64,000 nucleotides of DNA, taken from CAVWXT01 sp963759115. Its GTDB lineage: Bacteria > Planctomycetota > Planctomycetia > Pirellulales > Thermoguttaceae. A program made the translations under genes and the position numbers. The notes beneath the pieces are model-generated. The model searched no databases. It was not told where the DNA came from and worked only from the letters and a program-made list of their open reading frames with translations. Below, in pieces: positions 18,943 to 29,498 of the stretch (position 1 is its first letter; the number at the start of each line of letters is the position of its first letter). Where the stretch lies: the NCBI GenBank assembly GCA_963759115.1, contig CAVWXT010000005.1:372001-436000 (forward strand), read 5' to 3'.

Positions 18943-21151
18943 CACCAGCACGCGACTTCCGCGGACCATGACGACTTCGATCTTCGCGCCGCGCTCGATG
19001 ACCTCGCCGTCGGCGATCACGTCGACCAGCACCTCGCCGAAGCGGGCCTTGCCGCCGGGAGTAAGCTGAGTCGTGGCCGTCCCCCGCTGTCCAACCAGGT
19101 CGTCGAAATCCACGAGGGCCTCGCGGCGACGGATCGTCTCGGCCTCTTCGCCGGCCGGCGGTTCCAGCATCATGCGCCCCAGCAGAGGCGAGCGCGGCAG
19201 CCGGCTGCGCAGGAATACGGCGATCACGATCAGGCCGATGCCCGCCGCGGCGATGCTCAACAGCGATCGCTGGAGCTGTTCGAGTTGGTATTGGTTGCGG
19301 GGGAGAATGAAGGTTTGCTGGCTGGCCAGGATCAACGACGCCAGCACCATTGCTCCGCCGCCGAGGCCGAAGATGCCGAAGCCCGGAATCACGAAGACCT
19401 CCAAGGCCAGAAAAGCCACGCCGGCCACGAACAAGATGACCGCGAGCCAGAAGGGGGTCGCGTCGAGGTAACGGCTCCAGAAGAACAACAAGAAGCAGAC
19501 GGCGGCCACAAAGGCGCCGATGCCGATGCCGGGCGAGTGGATTTCGATGTAGAGCGCCGCCCCGCCGATCAAGAGCAGCAGCACGGCCATGCCCGGCGAG
19601 CCAAGCCCTCGCACCAGGACGTCGGCCCAACCGGGCTCGACCAGCGTCGGGTCATTCTCTAGCCCGTAGCACTGCCTGAACTGGGCAAAACTCTCAACGA
19701 CGTGGTTGGCCAGTCGAAGCTCTTCGGCCTTCGTGCCGCTAAGCCTCGTGGCGACGCCGGGGATGGTGACGAGTTGGCCCTTCTCCCATTTGCCCGGCTC
19801 GACCTGCTCGTTCAATTCCTCGTCGCAGAGATATTCGACGTCGCCGAGCCGGGTGGCGCGAAAGACTTCGAGGTGCGGATCGATCATTGCGGCCATCAGC
19901 GACCACGATCGGCCCTTGCGGGGCGCCGAACACCTTCTGAATGACGCGGCGAACCTCGGCGACTTCCTCGGTGGAAGGCTCGTAGGCCCCCGGTCCACCC
20001 AGCACGGCCTGTGGATGCACCACCAACTGATCGCATGCCAGGGCAATGATGGCGGCGTCGGAACGGGCCTCGTTGGGCACATAGGCCACCGTGCGGACCT
20101 TGCTCGCATCGAGCGCGGCCAGGGAGTTCGCCAACTGCATCGCTTCGACCACCGATCCGCCGGGACTATCGATCCAAAGGCAAACGAAGTTCGCGTCGCC
20201 CTGACGCGTATTCTCTTCGATCATGCGCTGCGCTTGGCGAACGGACTCGGCGCGGATGGGACCCTTCAGGTCGACGCGGACCGCCCGCCAACCGCCTTCC
20301 AAGGAGGGATCGTCCTCGACGGCCGTGGAGGGCAGATCCAGCGCCCTCAACAGTCCCTTCCGATCGGCGGCCAGATACTTGGCCCAGCCCCATCGCCGGG
20401 CCTCGGCGCCGGAGAACTCGCTCACTTCGCCGGCGCGCTTCACCGTCACGGGCTCTTTCGTGGTGTGCTGCTTCTTCAGTTCCTTCAATTCCTCGGGGGT
20501 GACGAACTCCGAGGTCATTTTGTCGCTCTCGACTTGCAGAACTTCCAAGGCCGGATCGAGCATTCCCAGGGCCACACTCACCGGCACGGTCCGCCGCCGG
20601 CCGGCGATCTCGCTGTAGGCGCTCCGCAAAGTGGGGGTGATCGTCTTCTCGTCGATGCCGGCCGCCCCCATCGAGGCCTCTTCCGCCATGACGATCTCTT
20701 GGCAGGCCAGCACCGGCAGCACGGCATGCCCCTGAATCGCCTGCGGCAGATAGGCGACCGTATCGACGGCATTGAGATCCTCGCCGGAGAGGAAGTTGGC
20801 CAACTTGTAGGCGTCGCCGAAGTCGCTTCGGCGGCCGAAGTCCTTCTGGCCTTCGGGGACATCAAACTCGAAAATCAGCACCAGCCGGACATTGTTCTTC
20901 TTGGCCCTCTCGATCGCGGCCAGCGCGATCCGCCGCACCCGCTCGAACGTCTGGCCGGTGATGGGCAGTTCGACGTGAACCATGCGGCCGATCCGCCGGA
21001 GATTCGTCGGCTCTTCCTTCTCGACGGCGGCGGCGCAAGCAGCCGACGCGAAGAGCGTGCTAGCCACGGCCGCGAGCAGCAGCATGGCGCCGGCGGCGGT
21101 CGGCCCGCGTCGCCTGCAACGTTCGCCAGTGGTCAGCGGCATCCACATCAT
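18925..21151 (-). CDS. NfeD-type membrane serine protease (ClpP-class; frameshifted)
   Basis: About 740 residues. A signal/anchor sequence (AAGAMLLLAAVASTLFASAA) leads into two ClpP/crotonase-fold regions: one with PITGQTFERVRRI and the second with LWIDSPGGSVVEAMQLANSL, a serine-protease-like SPGG turn, and ALACDQLVVHP. After a frame break near 19,917 come four to five membrane segments (SPGMAVLLLLIGGAALYIEI, GAFVAAVCFLLFFW, LAVILFVAGVAFLALEVFV) and a C-terminal NfeD OB-fold (VGQRGTATTQLTPGGKARF). This is the NfeD1b architecture associated in other bacteria with flotillin-like proteins and membrane quality control; no flotillin gene is adjacent. The start at MMWMPL is tentative. Confidence 0.88.
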
Positions 21152-21316
21152 AAGAACACGTGAAGGAGAATCAACCGATTGTGTCGAACACAAAGCCGCG
21201 GCCAGCGCCTGCCGCGGATCACAGCCAATCGTGACGGTCTACCGTCAGCCGATCCAAGTAGATTATAGACCCCTCGTCCGCACCGTCAATTCGGCGGACG
21301 TTGTTCCCGCGTTCCC

Positions 21317-22321
21317 CTAGGCGACGTCGCCTTCCCCCCGGTCCTTTCCCCCTTCTGCCTTCTTCCCCTTGAAAAGCTTCCGGTCGAGATTGGCGTTATA
21401 CGTGGTCCAGGGACTATCGACGTTCGGGTCTTCCTTCATCAGATGAGAAAACGTGTTGATCTTGGCGTCGAGGTTGTCGAGGTAGCTAAGGGCTACGGCC
21501 TCCAAGGTCATGGGCAGCTTGGGACTGCCGAAGGCGTATTCGCCGTGGTGGCTGACGATCATGTGCTTCAGCCGCAGCGCGGTTTCTTCGGGAATCGCTT
21601 CGCCGGCGAGTTTCTGGGCTTCGGCGAGTTTCGCGTCCAAGAGGCCGATGGCAATGACGAGGTGGCCGAGCAATTGGCCCTCGTCGCTGTAACTCAGGCC
21701 ACGCTCGTAGCTCAATTCCTCAACCTTGCCCAGATCGTGCAGAAACGCCCCCATCAGCAGCAGGTCGCGGTTGACCTGCGGATAGCACGGCGAGATGCGC
21801 AGCACGACCTCCATCAGATTGACCACGTGCTCCAACAGCCCGCCGTGGTACGCGTGATGGTTCTTCGTGCCGGCCGGCGCCATCGTGAGTTTGGCCATCA
21901 GCGCTTCGTCCATCAAGAAGCATTCGGCCAGAGTTTTCAGAGTGGCGTCGTCCATGCTGCGAAGGATTTCGCCCAAACGGAGCACCAACCGATCGACGGC
22001 CACCGCCGGCAGCGGGACGAAATCGGCCTCGTCGACCTCGGCCGGATCGATTTTGCGCAGCCGCGTGGCAATGATTTGCATGGCGCCCTGAAAGAGCTGC
22101 GCCGTTCCTTCCACGTTGATGTAGTCACCGTTGTCGAACGATTTGTAGAGCGTTTCGTTGGCGTTCCAAATACGGGCGCCAATGGAGCCCGAGCGGTCGG
22201 AAAGCTCCACCTGCAGATAGAGGTTGCCGTTGCGGTTCGGCCGGAGTTGTTTGTCGTTGGCGACAAACACCTGGTCGACCGCCTCTTGATGGCTCAACTC
22301 GCTGACGTACCGACGCGACAT
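21317..22321 (-). CDS. YhaM-like 3'-5' exoribonuclease (OB fold plus HD domain)
   Basis: 334 residues, intact. The N-terminal OB-fold (NLYLQVELSDRSGSIGARIW) is followed by an HD-type phosphohydrolase domain: HHAYHGGLLEHVVNLM, LLLMGAFLHDLGKVEEL (HD metal ligands) and MIVSHHGEYAFGSPK. This order and length match YhaM/CBF1-type nucleases that trim RNA or DNA 3' ends. The start MSRRYV follows AAAGG with 7 bases spacing. It is read from the same strand as mutY, whose (frame-corrected) stop at 22375-22377 lies about 50 bp upstream of this start, so co-transcription is likely. Confidence 0.9.
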   Translation of the reverse strand: MSRRYVSELSHQEAVDQVFVANDKQLRPNRNGNLYLQVELSDRSGSIGARIWNANETLYKSFDNGDYINVEGTAQLFQGAMQIIATRLRKIDPAEVDEADFVPLPAVAVDRLVLRLGEILRSMDDATLKTLAECFLMDEALMAKLTMAPAGTKNHHAYHGGLLEHVVNLMEVVLRISPCYPQVNRDLLLMGAFLHDLGKVEELSYERGLSYSDEGQLLGHLVIAIGLLDAKLAEAQKLAGEAIPEETALRLKHMIVSHHGEYAFGSPKLPMTLEAVALSYLDNLDAKINTFSHLMKEDPNVDSPWTTYNANLDRKLFKGKKAEGGKDRGEGDVA

Positions 22322-22374
22322 CGGGGGACCTTTCTTCCGAACTACGGATCTTCCGAACTGCGGAGAACCGAACA

Positions 22375-23494
22375 CTACATTTTAGGCCGCGAGGCAACCT
22401 TCCACAAGTGGTCTGCCAGTTTGCGGCCGGTGCTGCTCAGGGGGTAGTCGATCAATTCGGCCGGTCGAAGCCAGCGAATCTCCACTTCCAACGCGGCGTT
22501 CTTTGCGCGAAAGGTACTCGGCTTCATAGCACTCGAGGGTGATGTGGAAGCGGGTCACTCCGTGCGTAAGTGTCTTGACGTGTCGGCCCGGCGCGATCGT
22601 TACGCCGACGATCGCACGGACTCTCTCGACCAACTCGCGGCGCACGGCGGCCGGAGTCTCGCCATGAAGGGGAAACCGCGGAAAGTCCCAGAGTCCTGCC
22701 CAGCGGCGGCCTTCCGGCCATTGCAACAACAGAATACGGCGGCCCTTGCGGACCAATACGGCCGCCTCGCGGACGGCCTCCCTCCGCCGTTTCGCCTTCG
22801 GCTGCGGGATGTCCAACTGCCGACCTTGTTGGTTCGCCCGGCAGAGCAACCTCACGGGACAGTTCTCGCACTGCGGCGTGCGGCCCACACAGACTTCGCT
22901 GCCCAACTCCATGAGGGCCTGGTTGAACTTCCCCACCTCGCGCCGCGGCAGCACGGCCTCGGCCATCGCCCAGAGAATCCGCTGGCCTTCCGCCGAGCGC
23001 GGGTCGCTTTCGTAGGCCAGCAGGCGGCTCAATAGCCGGAGCGTGTTGGCCTCCAAGATCGGCGTGCGCAGGTCGAAGGCAATCGAGAGGATGGCCCCGG
23101 CGGTGTAGCGCCCGATGCCGGGCAGGCGGCGGACAATCTGCGGATCGCGGGGGAACTGGCCGCCGTGCTCGGCCACAACGATCTTGGCGGCCTGATGGAG
23201 CAGCCGAGCGCGGCGGTAATAGCCCAAGCCTTCCCACAGCCGCAGGACCTCATGTTCATCGGCCCGGGCGAGCGCCTCGATCGTGGGCAGAACGTTGACA
23301 AAGCGCTCGAAATACGCCTTGACCGTGCCCACTTGAGTCTGCTGGAGCATGACCTCGCTCACCCAGACCGAGTAGGGATCGCGGCGGCGACGCCAGGGCA
23401 AATCGCGGGCGTTCTGCGAATACCAGGCCAGCAGCCGCTGACGAAAGGCCCGCCGCCAGCAAACATTGGGGAGTGGTGCGAGGCTGCGCTGCAT
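22375..23494 (-). CDS. mutY: A/G-specific adenine DNA glycosylase (frameshifted near 3' end)
   Basis: About 372 residues; removes adenine mispaired with 8-oxoguanine. Motifs: WVSEVMLQQTQVGTV (catalytic Glu), the helix-hairpin-helix LPGIGRYTAGAI, and the iron-sulfur cluster CVGRTPQCENCPVRLLC (C-X6-C-X2-C-X5-C). The segment usually written PILDGNV, which bears the catalytic Asp, reads PILEANTLRL here. A NUDIX-like C-terminal domain (AAVLVRKGRRILLLQWP) follows. A break near 22,510 derails the end; reading the other frame gives LEVEIRWLRPAELIDYPLSS and a stop at 22375, which fits the family better. Confidence 0.9.
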
Positions 23495-23537
23495 TGCTGG
23501 GGGCTCAATGGTGAAGAATTGTCGCTATGGGAGGATT

Positions 23538-23632
23538 GGAAATTGTAAACTGCAAATTTCAAATTTGCGCAGGCGACGCGGAGCGGAGAGCGCGTTCTTC
23601 AATTTTCAATTTTCAATTTTCAATTATCATTT
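23538..23632. repeat. Heptad tandem repeat (TTCAATT type), opposed arms
   Basis: The arm at 23538-23565 has four 7-mers converging on CAAATTT; the arm at 23598-23632 has four TTCAATT copies plus ATCATTT. The arms read in opposite sense and are 32 bp apart. AT-rich in a GC-rich setting. The glycosyltransferase stop codon lies in the right arm. Confidence 0.8.
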
Positions 23633-24637
23633 TGCAATAAGATCCGGTCGCAAGCCTCGCACGCCATCTCCACCAAGATGCTCTCCATATAGATGGGCGG
23701 GGCCGTGCGGCGGGCACGGGTCGGCCCCTCGAAGAACATCTTTTGCAGAGCAACGTGTTGCGGGCCGTACGGACCGTGCCGCGCCGCCGGCCAAGGTCCG
23801 TACAGCCCCACGCACGGCGTCCCCACCGCGGCGGCCAGGTGCAAGGGCCCCGTGTCGGCCCCGATGAACAGCTTTGCGCGTCGGGCCAGGGCCGCCAACT
23901 CCGTCAGCGACGTTGGCGGTGCGACGCGTCCCATTCCTGCCGAAGCCCCGGCAATCTGCTCGGCCATGGGCCGCTCCGTTTGGCCTGCCCAAACCACGAG
24001 CGTGGCAAGCTTCCAGGCCTCGGCAAGGCGTCGTGCCACCGCAGCGTAACGGTCCGTGGGCCAGAGCTTCGAGGGCCAACCCGCGCCCGGATTGACGATC
24101 GCAAAGCCGTGATCCAATCCCATCCGGCGAATCGTCGCTTCGGCAGTCTTGCGGTCTTCTTCGCGCTCGGGCACCTGAAACCGCACCGCCGGCGACTCGA
24201 TGCCCAGCGGCCGGAGCAGTTCGAGATAGCGGTCGACCACGTGCGTGGCCTTCGGGTCGACCCGCTGGTTGTTGAACCACTTGCTCAGTTCGCGGCCGCC
24301 GGGGTTGCCGAAGCCGATCCGTCGCCGCGCCGGAAAGCCGGGCCAAGAGCGCCGACTTGGTCAAACTCTGAACGTCGATCGTCACGTCCAGTCGCAGGCT
24401 GCGCAGCTTGCGCCGCAGCCGCCACACGCCGCCCGGCGACTTCAGCCAGCGCCGCGGCAGCAGGATCAACTCGTCGAGCGCTTCGTGCCCGCGCAACAGC
24501 GCGGCCGCGCGTTCTTCCACCGCCCAGGCCAGAAAGGCCTGCGGAAAATGTTCTCGCAGCGCACAAACGACCGGCATGGTTTGGATGACGTCGCCGATCG
24601 CGCTGAGGCGGACGATGAGAATGCGGGGGGCGGGCAT
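23620..24637 (-). CDS. Glycosyltransferase family 9 (heptosyltransferase-like; frameshifted)
   Basis: About 338 residues. It starts MPAPRILIVRLSAIGDVIQT, the N-terminal glycine-turn signature of ADP-heptose:LPS heptosyltransferases. The C-terminal half carries AIVNPGAGWPSKLWPTDRY and the nucleotide-sugar site FIGADTGPLHLAAAVGTPCV. The two halves are in different frames with a break near 24,300 (FGNPGGRELSKWFN bridges them). Likely role: adding a sugar to a surface lipid or polysaccharide at the inner face of the membrane. No other cell-envelope sugar genes are adjacent. The last codons run into an AT-rich heptad array, so the exact C-terminus may be altered. Confidence 0.88.
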
Positions 24638-24781
24638 GTGTGGTATTATAGCCGTCCGGCCGCATATTTCCCAATAGACGTTGTCGCGGCGTCCTTGCCA
24701 AGACGCTCGATCCGCTGTTGGTTTCTTCCACGATCCACGGATCGGCATGACAATCGGCTGACGGCAGCGTAAAATGTAGGG

Positions 24782-26877
24782 ATGTCCACGAGCCGTCACA
24801 CGCCGCCTGCTCCCGTGTTCCTGCCGATGACGCCGGCCGAAGTCGCCGCGCGCGGCTGGGATGCCGTCGACGTGGTGTTCGTCACCGGCGACGCTTACGT
24901 GGACCATCCGAGCTTTGCGATGGCGATCCTCGGCCGGGTGCTCGAAGCCGAGGGCTTTCGCGTGGCCATCCTCAGCCAGCCCGACTGGCACTCCTGCGAC
25001 GCCTGGCGCATCTTCGGCCGGCCGCGGCTCTGCTTCGCCGTCAGCGCCGGCAACATGGACTCGATGCTCAACCATTACACGGCCAACCGCAAAGTCCGCA
25101 ACGACAACGCCTACAGCCCCGGCGGCCGGATCGGGCGGCGGCCGGATCGGGCCACCTTGGCCTATTGTCAGCGGGCCCGCGAGGCCTACAAGGGCGTGCC
25201 GGTCGTGGCCGGCGGCGTCGAGGCCAGCCTTCGTCGACTGGCCCATTACGACTACTGGAGCGACAAGGTCCGGCGCTCGATCCTGCTGGATGCCAAAGCC
25301 GATCTGCTGGTCTACGGCATGGGCGAGCGCCCGCTGGTGGAGATTGTCAAGCGGCTGGCAGCCGGCCAGTCAATGCGCGACCTGCGCAACGTCCGCGGCG
25401 TGGCCTTTCGGTTGGGGGCCAACGAGGCAAATGCTGAATGCGGAATGATGAATGATGAATGCATTGGCCTCGGGACGTCCGAAACTGGCATTCATCATTC
25501 ATCATTCATCACTCATCATTCCGCAGCTCTTCCCAGCTACGAAGAGGTCTCGACCGACAAGGCGGCGTTCGCCGCCATGACGCGGACTATCCATCACGAG
25601 ACGGACCCCGCTAGGCGCGGCGACTGGTGCAATTTCACGGGCGCGAGGCGGTGGTCGTCAATCCGCCCGCCTGGCCGCTTGCGCCGGAAGAGATCGATCG
25701 CGTCTACGGTCTGCCGTTCACGCGGCGGCCGCACCCAAGCTACGGCCGCGAGCGGATCCCTGCCTTCGAGGTGGTGAAGGATTCGATTCAGATCATGCGC
25801 GGCTGCTTCGGCGGCTGCGCGTTCTGCTCGATCACCGTCCACGAGGGCCGCATCGTCCAGAGCCGCAGCCAGGAGTCGATCCTGGCCGAAATCGGCCGCA
25901 TGGTCCAGTCGCCGGATTTTTCGGGCACGATCAGCGACCTGGGCGGTCCGACGGCCAACATGTATCAGATGAACTGCTCCCGGCCGGAGGTGCGCGAAAA
26001 GTGCCGGCGCGTGAGCTGCCTGCACCCGGCGATCTGCCCGCTGCTGGCCACCGACCACGGGCCGCTCATTGGGCTCTTGAAGGCCGTGCGACAGCAGGCG
26101 GGTGTGAAACAGGCGCTGGTCGCCTCGGGCATCCGCATGGATTTGGCCGTGCGCAGCCCGGCGTACATGCGCCAGCTCGTTCAACACCATACGGGCGGGC
26201 TGTTGAAGGTGGCCCCCGAGCACACCGCCCCCGAGGTGTTGCGGCGAATGCACAAGCCGCCCATCAAGGCGCTCGAGGCCTTCGCCAAGCAGTTTCGCTG
26301 TGAAGCCGCCGCGGCCGGGAAAGAGCAGTACCTTGTGCCCTATTTCATCGCCGGGCATCCGGGCTGCGACTTGTGGGCGATGATCGACCTGGCGGTGTAC
26401 CTGAAGCGGCACGGGCTGAAGCCGGACAAGGTGCAGGACTTCATCCCCGGCCCGATGGACATCGCCACGTGCATGTATTACACGGGCTTGGATCCCATCA
26501 ACGGCGAGCCCGTGTACGTGCCGCGCGGCGGGCGGGAGCGGCGGCTGCAACGGGCCCTGCTGCAATACTTCAAGCCGGAGAACTACGCCGACGTGCGCGA
26601 GGCGCTCGAACAGGCCGATCGGCTCGATCTGATCGGCAATGACCCGGAGTGTTTGATCTCCGCCCGCCCGCCAGCCACCAAACCGCGACCGGTGGCCGCG
26701 CCAACGAAGAAAATGCCACGCGGCGAAGGGGACCGGCCCTCCGGGTACAGACCGCACCGTGAAACGGCGAGAAGACGAGAACACAGTGTCACGCGAAGCG
26801 CAAAGACGCAAAGAAGAAATGAGTGGCATAATTTGAAATTCCGCGAACGGTTCCCTTCGCGCGTCATGAATCCTTGA
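24782..26877 (+). CDS. YgiQ-family radical SAM protein (frameshifted, with in-frame repeat insertion)
   Basis: About 698 residues. N-terminal YgiQ domain (PMTPAEVAARGWDAVDVVFV, AYSPGGRIGRRPDRA, VPVVAGGVEASLRR), then the radical SAM core with CFGGCAFCS (CX3CX2C), LGGPTANMYQMNC, LKVAPEHTAPEVL and QDFIPGPMDIATCMYYT. The enzymatic role of the family is not settled. Between AFRLGAN and LPSYEEV about 30 extra residues are encoded by an ATGATGA/TTCATCA heptad pair (25431-25518) that keeps the frame. A separate break near 25,615 needs one indel (ETDP.. then LVQFHGREAVVVNPP). The last 75 residues are basic and probably not conserved. Confidence 0.88.
25431..25518. repeat. Heptad tandem repeat inside the YgiQ-type gene, opposed arms
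   Basis: The left arm (25431-25458) reads ATGCTGA, ATGCGGA, ATGATGA, ATGATGA; the right arm (25491-25518) reads TTCATCA three times, then CTCATCA. Same word and layout as 7588-7700. Translated in frame it gives peptide such as MMNDEC and HHSSFITHHS, which is foreign to the protein family. Confidence 0.85.
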
Positions 26878-26905
26878 CTTCTGTCCTTGTGTCCTGTTCG
26901 TCCGA

Positions 26906-27265
26906 ATGGATAATCATGTGCCGACAATCAATGAACACCACGGGAACCCGGCGATGGCGGCAAAGTGGCTGGCAACAATTGTGGGTTGGGACGGGCTCCT
27001 TCCATTGGTCGCCTTACTGGCCCCGCGGGTTGTAAGAGTGATGTTCCCGAAGGGCGATATTGCCGAGGTCGTAGCTGTGGTTCTTGTTCCGATCGGCCTA
27101 TCGCTTGCCACAGTGTCGCTGGCTCAGCGAACACTCAGCCGGTATTTCAGAGATCGTGTGCCGGTTCTCCGCCAGATCAGCCTTGGCCTCGCAATAATTG
27201 TTTTACTGCTGGTTGAGGTCATGTTCGGGTTGCTTGTGTTCGCGCAGAAGCCCCAATCACCATGA
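26906..27265 (+). CDS. Small membrane protein of unknown function
   Basis: 119 residues with three hydrophobic stretches: DGLLPLVALLAPRVV, VVAVVLVPIGLSLATVSLA and ISLGLAIIVLLLVEVMFGLL. The inner loop AQRTLSRYFRDRVPVLRQ is basic, so it should face the cytoplasm. No ribosome site stands out before the ATG, and a second possible start is MAAKWLAT. No known family recognised. About 250 bp without a clear gene follow before the methyltransferase. Confidence 0.5.
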   Translation: MDNHVPTINEHHGNPAMAAKWLATIVGWDGLLPLVALLAPRVVRVMFPKGDIAEVVAVVLVPIGLSLATVSLAQRTLSRYFRDRVPVLRQISLGLAIIVLLLVEVMFGLLVFAQKPQSP

Positions 27266-27521
27266 TCGCTATTTCGGCGTGGCTCGTCTACTTCGGGCTG
27301 ATTTCGGCGGCGACTTTTCCTCCGCGAGAGGTCGGGCCAGGATCATTTGAATAAGGGCAGCCGCGAACCGGTCTGATGCACCAAAGCCGCTACGATGCCG
27401 AACGTGTATATCAGTTGATGTTTGCTTGTTTGATCCGTCATCGGCGCAAGAGAGAGTCGTTCCCCCTTCCCCTTGCGCCTTCGTGCCTTTGCATAAGTTA
27501 TTGTTCGTTCATGCTCCATCC

Positions 27522-28445
27522 ATGGCGATTGCCAACCGCGTGACCGTAGCCGATCTTCGCATGTTTGCTTCTCACGATTACCAACTTCTCGACTTCGGTG
27601 CCGGCCGCCGACTGGAGCAATTCGGCCCGATCACGCTCGACCGGCCCTGCGCGGCAGCGGAAGCGTTTGAGCGGGCTGACCCTGACGCGTGGGCGCACGC
27701 CGACGCCCGTTTCGATGGTCGAGATGAGGAGAGAGGCCAATGGACCTGCCGGCGCGAACTGCCCGAGCGATGGACGATTGCTTTCGACGCGTTGCGATTT
27801 GAACTGAAGCGGACCGTTTTCGGCCACCTGGGACTCTTTGCCGAACAGGCCGAGAATTGGGATTGGATCGCCCGGCAATGCCGCTTGCCGGCTTCGCCCG
27901 GACCTGGGGAGAGAACGAAGATTCTCAACCTCTTCGCCTACACCGGCGGGAGCACGCTGGCGGCGGCCGCGGCCGGGGCGGAAGTGACGCACGTCGACGC
28001 GGCGAGAAATATTGTCGCCTGGGCCCGGCGGAATGCCGAACTGTCCGGCCTCGCTGACGCCCCTGTTCGCTGGATCACCGAAGACGCGACGAGGTTTGTC
28101 CAACGGGAACTGAAACGCGGCAACCGCTACGACGCCGTCATTCTCGATCCGCCCAGCTTCGGCCACGGTCCGCACGGCGAGGTATGGCAACTGAGCAAGC
28201 ACCTGCCGCGGCTCTTGGCAATGTGCGGCGAATTGACGGCCGGCCGGCGCGGGTTCCTGTTGTTGACTTGCCACACGCCGGGATACGGCGCGGAAGAACT
28301 GAGTGAGATGACGAAAGAGCATTTTCTTGAGAGCCCCGCTGGTTCGATGCAAGGCAAACCGCTTTCCATCCGTGCCGCCGACGGCAGGCAGTTGCCCAGC
28401 GGCGTGGTCGTGCGATGGACACGACAGAGCATCAGGGAGGCATGA
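27522..28445 (+). CDS. SAM-dependent methyltransferase, RlmI-like
   Basis: 307 residues from ATG 27522 (MAIANRVTVADLRMFA); the upstream in-frame codons look non-native. The class I Rossmann motif is ILNLFAYTGGSTLAAAAAGA, with VTHVDAARNIVAWARRN for SAM ribose binding and the catalytic-loop AVILDPPSFGHGP typical of the RlmI/RlmK-type 23S rRNA cytosine methyltransferases (Methyltrans_SAM, PF10672). It lacks the PUA domain seen in RlmI. The next gene, a TrmH-type RNA methyltransferase, starts 8 bases later, so the two form an RNA-modification operon. Confidence 0.85.
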   Translation: MAIANRVTVADLRMFASHDYQLLDFGAGRRLEQFGPITLDRPCAAAEAFERADPDAWAHADARFDGRDEERGQWTCRRELPERWTIAFDALRFELKRTVFGHLGLFAEQAENWDWIARQCRLPASPGPGERTKILNLFAYTGGSTLAAAAAGAEVTHVDAARNIVAWARRNAELSGLADAPVRWITEDATRFVQRELKRGNRYDAVILDPPSFGHGPHGEVWQLSKHLPRLLAMCGELTAGRRGFLLLTCHTPGYGAEELSEMTKEHFLESPAGSMQGKPLSIRAADGRQLPSGVVVRWTRQSIREA

Positions 28446-28452
28446 GGAACGG

Positions 28453-29258
28453 ATGTTCGTGATCACCAGTCTGAAGAATCCGCGCGTGAAGGACGCCGTC
28501 CGGCTCCGTGACCGGCGACACCGGGAGAAGGAGGGGCGGATCCTGATCGACGGCGCCCGCGAATTGGGCCGCGCCTGGGCGCGGGCATGAGTATTTTGCA
28601 GATATTCGTCTGCGAGTCGTTGTGCCAGAGCGAGGAGGCCCAGCGCCTGTTGCAGGCGCTGCCCGGCGGCGACTGCGAGATTCTGCACGTCAGCGAATCG
28701 GTGTTCGAACGGTTGGCGTTCGGCCAGCGCGCGGAAGGCGTCGTCGGCGTGGCGGACGCGCCCCGTCCCACGCTGCAATCGCTCGGGACAACGATTTGCC
28801 CGTCCACCGCGCCCTTGGTCGCCGTGCTGGAGGGCGTGGAGAAGCCGGGGAACTTGGGGGCGGTGCTGCGCAGCGCCGATGCCGTCGGCGTGTCGGCGGT
28901 GATCGTGGCCAACCCGCGGACCGATCTCTACAATCCCAACGCGATTCGCGCCAGTCTGGGCACGATCTTCACGATGCCCGTCTGCGAGGCCGCCAGCGGC
29001 GAAACGCTGGCATGGTTGCGCGAGCGGCGGCTGGCGATTCTTGCCGCTCGTGTCGACGGCGCCGTGCCCTACATGGAGGTCGACTACCGGGGGCCGACGG
29101 CCATCGTGTTAGGCAGCGAGGCGGCCGGCCTGTCGTCGGTCTGGACCGGTGAGGACGTTACGGCCATCCGCCTGCCAATGCGCGGCGCGGCCGACAGTCT
29201 GAACGTATCGGTCACGGCGGCCGTAGTCTTCTATGAGGCCCTGCGACAGCGTGGTTGA
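28453..29258 (+). CDS. TrmH-family (SpoU) RNA 2'-O-methyltransferase (frameshifted)
   Basis: About 268 residues. The N-terminal substrate-binding part starts MFVITSLKNPRVKDAVRLRD with REKEGRILIDGARE; a break near 28,580 leads into IFVCESL and the SPOUT knot: VAVLEGVEKPGNLGAVLRSA (motif 1), AIVLGSEAAGLSS (motif 2) and RLPMRGAADSLNVSVTAAV (motif 3). It methylates a ribose in rRNA or tRNA; the exact site cannot be told. It follows the RlmI-like gene by 8 bases. Confidence 0.9.
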
Positions 29259-29454
29259 AACAGACGTTGCCCGCGGCCGGGAGCGTGCTATCGGCAGCCT
29301 GCAAACCGACACTGGCCGATCGCTCACGTACTCGCCGATTGCCATTTTCAAGCGTGGACATGCTGCATTCCACCCACACGGGTTGCATCGCGGCCTTGCA
29401 ATTCTCCGGTGAATCACGTATTTTTTCTCGTTTCCCCCGGTCGCTATCGACCAT

Positions 29455-29489
29455 CGACTAGCCACTGGCCACTAACCACTAACCACTAC
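29455..29489. repeat. Heptad tandem repeat (CCACTAA type)
   Basis: Consecutive 7-mers CGACTAG, CCACTGG, CCACTAA, CCACTAA and CCACTAC end 9 bases before the lysC start codon, so the array covers the expected ribosome-binding region. No opposed arm is visible. Confidence 0.7.
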
Positions 29490-29498
29490 CGCCCTCCC

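Noticed and set aside
23627..25246. Long 539-codon minus-strand frame across the GT9 and YgiQ-type genes
   Set aside because: Most of it is the antisense of the radical SAM gene or an out-of-frame part of GT9; only the segment from 24637 downward is real.
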